Below are positions 7,000-14,050 of a DNA stretch of 14,050 nucleotides, piece by piece. The translations under genes were made by a program, and so were the position numbers. This DNA is from Candidatus Zixiibacteriota bacterium (GTDB lineage Bacteria; Zixibacteria; MSB-5A5; GN15; FEB-12), in assembly GCA_029932795.1 (NCBI GenBank), contig JAOZPL010000016.1, positions 1 to 14,050 on the forward strand, written 5' to 3'. Every line of letters starts with the position of its first letter. The first letter of the stretch is position 1. The notes under the pieces are model-generated. The model saw only the letters and a list, made by a program, of their open reading frames with translations, searched no databases and was not told the DNA's origin.

Positions 7000-9948
7000 C
7001 GGCTCTCTCGGCGTCTCCTCTTTTATCGGTTGTGTCAAGGGTAAGAAGTTGTCCATCAAGAAGAATGACAATTCTCCCGATCGGTAAGCCGCGAAGGCTA
7101 TCTTCTCGCCAACAGGTGACCAAGAGATAGAATATGGCTTAGCCTGGCCAAGCCCTGTCTCCACCGAAGTGATACTGCTATCCTCAAGGGAGATTATCTG
7201 AATCTTCTTAAAGTCGTAGTCATAGGCAATCTTCTTTCCATCGGGTGACCAGGTCAGCGATGTTGTCACGTACGCTCCTTTGACATCAGTAACAACCTCT
7301 GGAGTACCACCGCTATTAGAAACTGTTTTTATAGTCATTGCGTCGGTATCTTGCTGCGTGTGCTCGTAAGATCGAAATGCAATTTTACCTCCGGCTGGAG
7401 ACCAGTCTATTACTGACCAGGCTACGGAATCTTCATCCGTTGTAACCTGACGTGGCTCTCCGCCATCAATGGAAACGACATAAATGTTGCATTGATCGGT
7501 AGCCCCGTTGTCTCTTAATTTGGCACGTATAAACGCAACGGAATCACCTTCCGGTGACCAGCAGGGATAACAATCTTCAAAGGTTGATGGGCTGGATGTA
7601 AGTTGCCGGGGTTCACTCCCCTCACTGGACAATAGCCACAGGTGTGTGCCCTCGACACCTTCTTTCGTACCGGATATTACAATAGTCGATCCATCCCCTG
7701 AGATGTCATTCCCTGGTCCGTAGTAATGGGGGTAGAAGCGGGGCTCCCGATCGACCGATAGATGATGCAAAACCTTCGGTTTTCCGCCATCCGCCGGCAC
7801 CCAGGCAATTTCTTCACTACCGCTGCAGAAAAAGATCCGTGAACCATCCGGTGTCCAGCGCGGATGCTCAGCCCGACCTTCAGGTGTAATTTGAACGGCT
7901 TGACCGCCTGATATGGGTACCGTGTAGAGAGCAAAATGTACTGGTCCCACAGCGCAGATTCCAATTTGGTTGTTAGTAGACCACCCTGCTAGTTTGAAAT
8001 CCTGAGTTGGAGGCTCGATAATAATGGGGTCAAATTCTCCCAAGCCATCCTCTGGGACTGGTACAATGCCAATTTCATACTTACCTTCCGCAAACTCGTT
8101 TGCAAAAGCAATCATTCGACCATCAGGGGACCAGATAGGATCAAACTCCCATCCCGGCAAGTCAGCTACCAGAACTGGTTGACCACCCGAAGTATTGACA
8201 ACATATACTGCTAGCTCAGGCCTCTCATATAACCTGACCGTAGTGTCAGTTGATTTTCGAGGTCCGCTACCTGCAATAAAGGCTATCTTTTTGCCATCGG
8301 GCGAAAAAACCGGTTCTCGTGAGGGAATGTTCGTGATTTGTCTTTCGTGCCCGCTATCTATTGAGACAGTGCGTATGAAGAGCGGAGACAACGGGGGGCC
8401 GGTATGTGGCTCGTTAAAAGGTTCGTCGGCCGAAGAATAAGCCAACATCGATCCATCAGGTGATAAGCTCAGCCGATAATTGACGATCCAGTTTCCGCGG
8501 TGAAGTTCCACCGGTATTTCATACGGTTTGCCACCTTCGGATGATACTACGTAAATCGCATGAGAAGTATCAGTAGCGTTACCATTGAAAGCAATTCGCT
8601 TTCCATCTCCTGACCAGGCCATATGGTTTATTCCACCATAATTCCATGCGTCGAACTGGTCTGTCAGTTTAACCGGTTCGCCTGCAATCTCGGGATCTAC
8701 TTTTCCATGAAGTGGTACAGTCCAAACAGCATTGTCCGAACAAAATGCAAGTTGTTCTCCATCGGGGGACAACACCCCGTTACCCGGATAGGTTGGTATG
8801 CTTATCTTGGTGAACGTTGGATCGGGCCGCGTCTGAACTGTTGACTGCTGATCTAACACAGATCGATGTGCATGCTCGACCTGATAATAGGACCATAGCA
8901 CGGCTGATACCACCACTACCATAGCTGCTGCTACAGCCAGCACTGCCTTGTAGTTTCTCCGTACATACTTGTAACCTCTTGTGAGCAAACCCGGACGTCG
9001 GGCTAGAATCGGATGACCATCGATGATCCGTTGAAGGTCATCGGCGAACTCTGCCGCAGTCTGATAGCGCAGGTCCGGATCGTGATGACACGCCTTCATC
9101 AGGACTGTCTCAAGGTCTACGGGAATACGACGGTTGGATTTTCGGGCTTCGGTGTAATGACCAGCCAGGATCTCTCCGATCAGCTTCTCCTCGCTGTCAG
9201 CCTTGAACGGTAGGGTCAGGGTCAAGGCCTCGTATAGCGTCACGCCGAGCGAATAGATATCTGTGCGTCTGTCAATCCCTGCCCGGTGCGCTGCCAGCAA
9301 CTCCGGTGACATGTACTTCACTGTACCAATGAAATCACCCGCCCTGGTCATGCGCGTCATGTCGTCAGCGTGAGCAATGCCGAAGTCAGTGACTTTGAAT
9401 TTCTTATCTGGATCGGACAGCAGGATGTTGTGGGGTTTGATATCGCGGTGAATGAAACCTTTGGAGTGAATATGTTCCAGAGCCCCGGCCAGCTCAACAA
9501 ACTTCTGGAGAATGTCGTTGATATATTCTCGGTCGATGGTTCCGGTCACATCCGAACCGGCGGGAATCGATTCCCGGGCTTGCTTTATGAAATCATTGAG
9601 CGAACCACCCTCGGCCAGTTCCATGGCCAGATAACTAACCTTGTTCTCCTCACCCCGGGAATACACTTTAACGATGTTGGGATGATCCAACTGACCTGCA
9701 ATCCACGCCTCACGCACAAACCGCGACTGGGCACGTTCTGAGATTTCGAGAGACGAGTGGAGTACCTTTAGGGCGACCGGGCGCTTCATTGACTCGTCAT
9801 AGGCCCGGTAGATAGTCCCCATGCCGCCTGAACCAAGAGTCGCCTCGATCCTGAAATGACCAAGTCGCTCGATCCGTGGCCGATCGGGAGCATCACCAAA
9901 ATCGCCCATCGATTCAGTGCGATCGCTGTCCCTATCGTCTGCTGCCAT
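5212..9948 (-). CDS. Transmembrane Ser/Thr protein kinase with a duplicated 24-blade TolB/PD40 propeller sensor region
   Basis: This is a 1578-residue membrane protein. Residues 30-312 are a complete Hanks-type kinase: glycine loop GSGGMGTIY (39-47), VALK Lys61, Glu80, HRDIKPHN with D169 and N174 (167-174), DFG (188-190), activation loop with several Thr, SPE (214-216) and Arg294. It should phosphorylate Ser/Thr in the cytoplasm. Basic residues 324-334 precede one membrane helix (335-353), so the rest is outside. Residues 380-1578 contain 24 blade signatures of the type SxDGxxIAF, typical of TolB/PD40 (WD40-like) propellers. They form two parallel sets of 12 (393-951 and 999-1557), about 605 residues apart. 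The fold probably makes four six-bladed propellers binding a ligand or peptide. The start is ATG 9948, because GAGGG sits nine bases upstream; TTG 9957 would add only three residues. It stands alone; no phosphatase or FHA partner is visible. Confidence 0.95.
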   Translation of the reverse strand: MAADDRDSDRTESMGDFGDAPDRPRIERLGHFRIEATLGSGGMGTIYRAYDESMKRPVALKVLHSSLEISERAQSRFVREAWIAGQLDHPNIVKVYSRGEENKVSYLAMELAEGGSLNDFIKQARESIPAGSDVTGTIDREYINDILQKFVELAGALEHIHSKGFIHRDIKPHNILLSDPDKKFKVTDFGIAHADDMTRMTRAGDFIGTVKYMSPELLAAHRAGIDRRTDIYSLGVTLYEALTLTLPFKADSEEKLIGEILAGHYTEARKSNRRIPVDLETVLMKACHHDPDLRYQTAAEFADDLQRIIDGHPILARRPGLLTRGYKYVRRNYKAVLAVAAAMVVVVSAVLWSYYQVEHAHRSVLDQQSTVQTRPDPTFTKISIPTYPGNGVLSPDGEQLAFCSDNAVWTVPLHGKVDPEIAGEPVKLTDQFDAWNYGGINHMAWSGDGKRIAFNGNATDTSHAIYVVSSEGGKPYEIPVELHRGNWIVNYRLSLSPDGSMLAYSSADEPFNEPHTGPPLSPLFIRTVSIDSGHERQITNIPSREPVFSPDGKKIAFIAGSGPRKSTDTTVRLYERPELAVYVVNTSGGQPVLVADLPGWEFDPIWSPDGRMIAFANEFAEGKYEIGIVPVPEDGLGEFDPIIIEPPTQDFKLAGWSTNNQIGICAVGPVHFALYTVPISGGQAVQITPEGRAEHPRWTPDGSRIFFCSGSEEIAWVPADGGKPKVLHHLSVDREPRFYPHYYGPGNDISGDGSTIVISGTKEGVEGTHLWLLSSEGSEPRQLTSSPSTFEDCYPCWSPEGDSVAFIRAKLRDNGATDQCNIYVVSIDGGEPRQVTTDEDSVAWSVIDWSPAGGKIAFRSYEHTQQDTDAMTIKTVSNSGGTPEVVTDVKGAYVTTSLTWSPDGKKIAYDYDFKKIQIISLEDSSITSVETGLGQAKPYSISWSPVGEKIAFAAYRSGELSFFLMDNFLPLTQPIKEETPREPIFSMISVPGLLDYCALSPDGKKIAYVADDSCLWVAPTRGPADSTVAGEAIRLTGPIIKWPLGSLPVWSADGNWIAFNTDDQDSAGTYWSSMYVIPSSGGNLLKLPIKHDRAHWLTFYDYRLSLSPDGKEIAFYSHTSPIPGETQRDCIYAMPVTGAEIRRLVDLPRGDSAYCAHPTYSPDGELIAFLRGNKQCGLANEAADCDIWVVNAGGGTPVQVTDLPGVEFGPVWSPDGRRMAYCHWSGYEGQRGYDIKEILIVKLDDNHQQVDSPTVIKLPLPSDDFIGGWSTNDEIGFVSETELHAAIYTVSSSGGVATMVRPSYSRCPSWSTGGDSMFYVTHEKVCSAPLSGGQESVIPITGLDDLGYEGGCDLSHDGNSLALNAQRAGDTIPHIFTVSAGGGEAKQLTYGSSEDWFPRWSPDDKWIAFSRTVPGVKSACDLAIVSVEGGEVMTLVPWSDSCAYSDGLVDWSPDGKFIAYPSIHHDSVRGISVVSPSDGVTELLVELEPGLLPISLRWSPDGSKIAYTVGSTGYGERSAEVWILPLDSREPRRLQILASDLDGTTRVDWSPDGQKLAFEGVRLSRNTLCLIKDFLLEN
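7000..8814 (-). repeat. Propeller repeat unit, copy 1 (12 blades) inside the kinase gene
   Basis: This encodes residues 379-983. Blade signatures start at residues 393, 444, 494, 548, 605, 655, 697, 748, 796, 848, 899 and 942. Peculiar blades have counterparts in copy 2: SLSPDG as blade 3 (494), the degenerate GWSTNN as blade 6 (655) and the glycine-rich DISGDG as blade 8 (748). The entry segment ISIP before blade 1 is also repeated. Duplication is seen directly at protein level; the DNA has diverged. Confidence 0.85.
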
Positions 9949-10152
9949 GGGTATCAACCCTCATCTCGGCTTTAATCTCGCTGTATAAGAAAAGCGGGAC
10001 CACTCCATCTTGCAACTTAAATGAATTCGTGATAAACCGGAACCAAATCGGATTTGACATTTGGTGTTAACGAGGGATGCATACTTGCTGCCGAAAGGAA
10101 GGACCATATGTATGTATAACGTTATAGTAATCTACTGGCTGACAATGGCTTT
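9949..10152 (-). other. Upstream region of the kinase gene, with two palindromes
   Basis: About 200 bp lie between the kinase start and the tRNA 3' end. They hold a 7-bp inverted repeat ACCAAAT/ATTTGGT with a 10-bp spacer (10042-10065), about 95 bp before the kinase start, and a perfect palindrome TATAACGTTATA (10115-10126). The first is operator-like in size and place. I found no -35/-10 pair with good spacing and no open frame of note. No T-rich terminator follows the tRNA. Confidence 0.35.
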
Positions 10153-10240
10153 TGGCGGAGGAGGTAGGATTCGAACCCACGGTACCATACGGTACAACGG
10201 TTTTCAAGACCGCCGCTTTCGACCTCTCAGCCACTCCTCC
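10153..10240 (-). tRNA. tRNA-Ser (anticodon UGA)
   Basis: Read on the minus strand, GGAGGAG (10240-10234) pairs perfectly with CTCCTCC (10163-10157), followed by discriminator G and an encoded CCA (10155-10153). The anticodon loop CTTGAAA sits in a five-pair stem (GCGGT/ACCGT) and gives anticodon TGA, decoding UCA and probably other UCN codons. The long variable arm (GTACC-GTAT-GGTAC) is the class II hallmark of serine tRNA. The T arm GTGGG-TTCGAAT-CCTAC is normal. Confidence 0.97.
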
Positions 10241-10259
10241 GGATTCATCCAGCACCTGA

Positions 10260-10287
10260 AATCTAATCTCAATACTCCCCAAGTCAA
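10260..10287 (-). promoter_or_regulatory. Promoter of the tRNA-Ser gene
   Basis: TTGACT (10287-10282) and TAGATT (10265-10260) are 16 bp apart and match sigma-70 hexamers at 5 and 4 of 6 positions. Transcription would start near 10253, about a dozen bases before the tRNA 5' end. Because the terminator at 10347-10375 closes the gene upstream, the tRNA needs its own promoter. Confidence 0.6.
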
Positions 10288-10346
10288 GATTTTGCTCTGT
10301 TTCAAATGGAATCCCCGGCAGTTGAGTGCTACCGCAAAGCCTGCAG

Positions 10347-10375
10347 AAAAAAAAGAGGGTGCCCGATGGGCACCC
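10347..10375 (-). terminator. Strong intrinsic terminator of the lipoprotein gene
   Basis: On the minus strand GGGTGCCC pairs perfectly with GGGCACCC across an ATC loop (10375-10357), followed by TCTTTTTTTT. It starts 27 bases after the lipoprotein stop codon and separates that gene from the tRNA. Confidence 0.93.
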
Positions 10376-10401
10376 CTGATGCAAATGCAAACATGTTACG
10401 T

Positions 10402-11337
10402 TTAGCGATATTCTCTCACATAATCCGCGACACCATGCCAGATGGGGCTGGTGACCTGGTCGGGGCCACAGTAGCCAGTGTATGACCAGGAACTGGTGCC
10501 ATCGTTATAGGTCCCTGTCACGTACCGGTTGGAGAACACAAAGGAGATTTGCCAGTTGCCGTCGATATTCAAAGAGTCAAGTACTTCTCCGCCGCTGGTG
10601 CACTCGACCGTAAGGCCGAGGTTCAACACGATAGATCCACTCGGCGGGCAGCTTTCTTCGTACTGGGCCAGCGAGTCGAACAGCAGATCCGTGAATGTCT
10701 GGCTCATAGTGGCCCCAATTGCACAGGTATCGAGCTCCTCGGAGATGTAGATCGCAATCGTGTCGCTGGTGTTCCCATTGACCGTGAAGTCTCCTTCGTA
10801 TTCACCCGTAAGATCCAAACTCGCGTGAGAGCCCATACTAACACCGAATTCCGGTCCGGAGGCGATACTGGCCGCAAAGTGACAGCGAATATCAAGCTCG
10901 GTCGTGGTACTGTTCGGGTATTGCATATACTCTGTACCATCACCAAACCTGAGAGAATCGATGCCCTCAAAATAGAAGGTATCGGCTTCGTACTCATCGT
11001 ACCATTCAATCATGGTAGCCGTCAACGTAAAGATGTGCCAGAAATCTGAGTACTCATAGGTAGCTATGACAAGCGAGTCGATATCACTGCTGCCGGCCAC
11101 GAACGGGTGTGGCGACCTGGTCGGCTCCGGAATGGAGTCGATGAGATTAAACGCGATATCCAGCAGGCCCTGGTCGTAGCTGAAGATGCCTTCGCCGAAC
11201 ATCTCGCTGACTAACTCGAATCTTGCAGTGTCGACGACACCGCCCGTAACGTCGTCCTCATCCTCCTCGCATCCAACAAAGGACACCAGGACGATCATTG
11301 CCAGGAGAAAGCCTCCCAGGAAAAGAATACGCTTCAT
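10402..11337 (-). CDS. Putative lipoprotein of unknown function
   Basis: This 311-residue protein has no domain I recognise. Residues 1-22 are a signal peptide (MKR, then a hydrophobic core) ending SFVG before C23, a fair lipobox. The residue after Cys is Glu, so the Asp+2 inner-membrane retention signal known in enterobacteria is absent. A very acidic linker EEDEDD (24-29) follows, usual for surface lipoproteins. The rest is rich in Thr, Ser, Asp and aromatic residues with alternating hydrophobic strands, suggesting an all-beta secreted domain. Five more cysteines are spread over the second half. ATG 11337 is preceded by GGAGG at seven bases. It is monocistronic: strong terminator downstream, 121-bp gap upstream to the beta-helix gene with no clear promoter hexamers. 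Confidence 0.85.
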   Translation of the reverse strand: MKRILFLGGFLLAMIVLVSFVGCEEDEDDVTGGVVDTARFELVSEMFGEGIFSYDQGLLDIAFNLIDSIPEPTRSPHPFVAGSSDIDSLVIATYEYSDFWHIFTLTATMIEWYDEYEADTFYFEGIDSLRFGDGTEYMQYPNSTTTELDIRCHFAASIASGPEFGVSMGSHASLDLTGEYEGDFTVNGNTSDTIAIYISEELDTCAIGATMSQTFTDLLFDSLAQYEESCPPSGSIVLNLGLTVECTSGGEVLDSLNIDGNWQISFVFSNRYVTGTYNDGTSSWSYTGYCGPDQVTSPIWHGVADYVREYR

Positions 11338-11458
11338 TTGAAATCCTCCACGACTCTTAAATGCATACCTGCGTTTCCATCACTATATCGGTCAAATGTA
11401 CAATAATTCTTACGCTCCTTACAAACAATAAATACAGAAAACCAACAAATAACTGGTC

Positions 11459-12661
11459 TCAGGGGGGCGCCTGTGGGCCACCATACAGGCCAATGTGCGA
11501 TACACTCCCGGCAGTGTTGTAGATAGTGGTGTCGCCCGCGTGAAGAGCCGGCGAGTCGGCCTGCAGACGGAAGGAGCCGTCACCAACAAACATCGGGTCA
11601 ACATTCAGGTTGCCGTTTATGCCGGTCTGGTCCCAGATAGCCTCGTATTCGCCGGCCTTGTTGTTCCAGACGATATTGTTGCGAAAGACCCATTTGGCCC
11701 AGTCGCCATAGTTCCATACGCCCACGCACGGGCAGACCCACTGCTCCCGCCAGCCGTTTTCAACGATAATGTTGTTTATGAAACGCCCCCGGCTCTCGGT
11801 GGACCATGGCGCCACACCGCAGTTGCCGTTGTGATAAACAACATTGTTGGTCGCCTCCATAGTGGACTGACCGGTGCCAATGATCCCCCAGCCGAGATTC
11901 TCATGCACCAGGTTGTTGCGAGCCACAACAAGTGAAGTCCCGAATGAACCAATCCCCTTCCAGTAGGCTGAAATCTCGTTCCGGTAAGCCACGCAGGTAG
12001 CGTCCCAGGTCACGCCGATACCGGCTCCACGGCCCTCTTCTATGATGCAGTCGGTTACGATCGCCGAAGCCCCTCGATAGAGCGCGATACCATCCCAACC
12101 GTTGTTCACAATGTGGCAATCGCTTATATAAATCTCCGCTCCTTCACGTCCGAAGATGCCGCCGATCCCAACTACAACTGCGCTGTCTGAGGATCGATGG
12201 GTGTTATCGCGGATGTCCACCCGGTCAATATGCACTGTAGATTGGCGGACCACCACTCAGGCGTCAGTGGCGTTGCCGTCGTCGTCTCGTCTGCCGCCGG
12301 TGACAGTGAAATTCTCAAGGACCGATCCGGCAGAGTTTTCGAAATAAACTCCGTACCCGGCGTTTGTGACCAGCCTGGTCTCGGATCGGTCGGTACCAAT
12401 AATAGTGAGCGCCTTGTCCTTGACGATAAACCCATAGCTGGCCTTGGCGCCGTCTTTCGGATCAAGGCAGTTGCCGCAGAGCGGGTCGTCAAACGGTGTT
12501 GGGATAGCCTCGAAACTCTTGGCGCCAAGTATGAGCGTATCGCCATCGCTGGCGAAGTCTATCACCGACTGGAGATCTGAACCGCGCTCAACCATCAGAC
12601 GTGCTGCCAGCGCGAAACACGGCAGCGTGACAACGAAGGTAAAAACGGTCGTGATCCGAAT
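11459..12661 (-). pseudogene. Secreted right-handed parallel beta-helix protein, apparently broken (no canonical start, in-frame TGA)
   Basis: Translating one frame from 12661 to 11459 gives about 400 codons. The first 20 are a good signal peptide (RITTVFTFVVTLPCFALAA). Next comes a parallel beta-helix domain of the pectate-lyase/NosD type with repeated turns such as NNGWDG, ENLGWG, HNGNCG and ENGWRE, ending in the typical DPMFVGDGSFRLQADSPALHAGD. Two defects are seen. The codon after the purine-rich AGGAAAGGG is ATT (12661-12659), and no ATG, GTG or TTG precedes the signal peptide; the first ATG (12595) would drop the signal. A TGA (12259-12257) interrupts the frame after GNATDA, and the reading continues without shift beyond it. 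A GTG directly after the TGA could restart translation, but only for a fragment lacking the signal. Other genes here end in TGA, so recoding is unlikely. Recent decay or assembly errors fit best. It probably shared a transcript with the PD40 gene upstream. Confidence 0.75.
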
Positions 12662-12752
12662 CCCTTTCCTACCCTAACCAAAAACATTGTCCGGATTCCG
12701 TCGCAATATAAAAGAGAGCCCCGCTGCTTTGCATCGTCCCGTGCCCGACCCA

Positions 12753-13769
12753 TCACTTTTCCCTCCTCTTGATGATGTACAGCTTCCCGTTGGCAAAGAA
12801 GGCGATGTTCCTGCCATCCGGTGCATAAGTGGGCGCCATACCATTGTCAATCCCGATGAGGGTGTCAAGAATCGTGAATTCATTGGTAGCGTAGTTGATG
12901 GTGCCTATCCTATTCACGATGTATGGATCTAGCTCTTGACCATCGTCACAGCTCACACAGAACAATGCCTCGGTGGCCCTTGGGTTTAACGATGCCCAAG
13001 GAAAATCACACCCGACAGTACCCTCAGGATATTCTCCTATGAGACTGTTCATGATAATTAACGATGAATCGGCGAGCCTCGTAATGACTCCTCTCATGAG
13101 TATATGGGATCTGTTCGGAGATCGAACAGAATCCGAATAAGATCTGTCAAAAGCCCTGATAGAATCTTTGAGATCAGCCCTCACCACATACACATCGCCC
13201 CCGGTCTCGGGGCTGTAGGAGCCGGTTCTCCTGTATATATGGTTTTTCTCGGGCAGAACTTGTTCCTTATACGCGCTCTGCACCAGATGGAGTTGCCTTC
13301 CACCATCCTTTTCGACATAATAATAGGCGTTTCCTTCTAAGGTCAGATATGGGCCTTCGACCCATGTCTGCTCCGGTTTTGGCTGATAGCCACGTCTCCT
13401 AACACATTCCGCCAGAACCGTCCGCTCCCCGGTGTTGATGTTGAAATTGGTCAAGCGTGTGAAGATCGTATCATCCCCCGCCTTTTCGTAAACCAGGATT
13501 TCCTGGTGAGATAACCATTCGAATCTACCGGGGCTCATCTCCACCTTCGCTGCCCTACGGCTGTTGCCAAGAGTGTCGGCGATCATCAGATAGCCAAAGC
13601 TGAAATAGGCTACCCGATTGCCGTCCGGCGACCATTTTATGGGGCTGTACAAAGGACCTCCATTAAGTGGTCCTACCTCGACAACCTTCGTGATTTCATA
13701 GCCAGCGGCCATGCAGACGCTGCTGCTCAGAATGACAAGAATCGCCATTCCAACTGAAAGAACCCTCAT
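12753..13769 (-). CDS. Secreted TolB/PD40-like beta-propeller protein
   Basis: This is a 338-residue exported protein. ATG 13769 has GGAGG six bases upstream and opens a signal peptide (1-22, MRVLSVGMAILVILSSSVCMAA). A longer frame start at 13817 was passed over because it lacks a ribosome binding site and would bury the signal. Clear blade signatures are WSPDGNRVAY (46-55) and YAPDGRNIAF (315-324); weaker ones lie between (for example at 85 and around 270). With a first and last clear blade this could be one six-bladed propeller. It resembles the blades of the kinase at 5212-9948 in style, but the order differs. TolB-like propellers bind peptides or partner proteins; no ligand can be inferred. 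It follows the AhpD-like gene by 32 bp, so they form one operon. The product is probably periplasmic. Confidence 0.85.
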   Translation of the reverse strand: MRVLSVGMAILVILSSSVCMAAGYEITKVVEVGPLNGGPLYSPIKWSPDGNRVAYFSFGYLMIADTLGNSRRAAKVEMSPGRFEWLSHQEILVYEKAGDDTIFTRLTNFNINTGERTVLAECVRRRGYQPKPEQTWVEGPYLTLEGNAYYYVEKDGGRQLHLVQSAYKEQVLPEKNHIYRRTGSYSPETGGDVYVVRADLKDSIRAFDRSYSDSVRSPNRSHILMRGVITRLADSSLIIMNSLIGEYPEGTVGCDFPWASLNPRATEALFCVSCDDGQELDPYIVNRIGTINYATNEFTILDTLIGIDNGMAPTYAPDGRNIAFFANGKLYIIKRREK

Positions 13770-13801
13770 AAGAAACCTCCAGGTTGACGCAGGGTCGTAT
13801 C

Positions 13802-14050
13802 CTATGCTTCTTCCCACGTACGCGTCGCCCGCCTGACGTGTGGGATGGTAATAGAGCCTCCTACCACCAGCCCGATCGCCATCACCTCGTCAAACTCCCT
13901 GTCCGTCACACCGTTTTCCTTAGCCTGAATAACGTGGTAGGTGATACAGTCATCGCAACGCAACACCAGTGACGCCACCAGACCGAGCAACACTTTGGTC
14001 TTGGCATCAAGAGCCCCCTCCCGGTAAACAGCGCTGTCCAGGGCGAAGAA
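13802..14050 (-). CDS. Carboxymuconolactone decarboxylase/AhpD-like protein, N-terminus cut by window edge
   Basis: The last 82 codons are in the window. The sequence RCDDCITYH gives the CxxCxxxH redox motif of AhpD-type proteins, and the following helix pattern (AKENGVTDREFDEVMAIGLV) is typical of the family. AhpD-like proteins act as thiol peroxidase partners or reduce small peroxides in the cytoplasm. Family members usually carry a Glu in the segment KTKEL about 12 residues before the first Cys; here it reads KTKVL, so the proton-relay Glu is Val. The enzyme may be altered or have a different donor. The gene begins beyond the right edge and leads an operon with the PD40 gene. Confidence 0.9.
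   Translation of the reverse strand, partial: FFALDSAVYREGALDAKTKVLLGLVASLVLRCDDCITYHVIQAKENGVTDREFDEVMAIGLVVGGSITIPHVRRATRTWEEA

Noticed and set aside
10140..10260. tRNA-Ser as an integration site for a mobile element
   Set aside because: No integrase and no direct repeat of the tRNA 3' end is visible within the window.
12257..12259. Recoding of TGA as Gly or Trp in this organism
   Set aside because: The ferredoxin, regulator, Cys-rich and PD40 genes all end in TGA, so TGA is a normal stop here.
12156..12677. Plus-strand open frames of 63-127 codons opposite the beta-helix gene
   Set aside because: They are shadows of the biased beta-helix codons; no ribosome binding site or recognisable domain.
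13770..13817. Longer N-terminus for the PD40 protein starting at 13817
   Set aside because: It would overlap the upstream gene, has no ribosome binding site, and would place the signal peptide internally.

Overview
The window reads as mid-GC chromosomal DNA of a Gram-negative, probably anaerobic or microaerophilic bacterium. The evidence is a secreted multihaem cytochrome, a hybrid cluster protein, a Crp/FNR regulator, a Hanks-type kinase fused to TolB-like propellers, a lipoprotein and a secreted beta-helix protein. This mix is typical of uncultivated FCB-type sediment lineages such as Zixibacteria; that placement is an impression and has not been tested. Nearly everything lies on the minus strand. 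I see no transposase, integrase, phage gene or CRISPR array.

Positions 1-4441 hold what looks like one nitrogen-oxide stress module, read right to left. It starts with a Crp/FNR-family regulator (HcpR-like). A 98-bp gap follows, packed with FNR-type TTGAT/ATCAA half-sites. Next come a two-cluster ferredoxin-like protein, the hybrid cluster protein Hcp (all seven hybrid-cluster ligands visible) and, after an AT-rich 156-bp gap, an octahaem cytochrome of the hydroxylamine oxidoreductase (HAO) family that runs off the left edge. Together these would pair a periplasmic octahaem enzyme with a cytoplasmic NO/hydroxylamine reductase under one regulator.

Positions 4442-5211 hold a roughly 310-bp intergenic stretch and a small plus-strand gene for a secreted, cysteine-rich protein, followed by a weak terminator. 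Positions 5212-9948 are one gene of 1578 codons: a cytoplasmic Ser/Thr kinase, one membrane segment, then about 1200 residues of TolB/PD40-type propeller. The propeller part is a clear internal tandem duplication of a 12-blade unit, 24 blades in all.

Positions 9949-11458 hold a tRNA-Ser(UGA) gene with its own promoter, then (continuing rightwards) a strong terminator and the lipoprotein gene it serves. Positions 11459-14050 look like a small minus-strand operon. It contains an AhpD/carboxymuconolactone decarboxylase-like protein cut by the right edge, a secreted PD40/TolB-like protein, and a secreted parallel beta-helix protein that appears broken. The last has no usable start codon in front of its signal peptide and an in-frame TGA.
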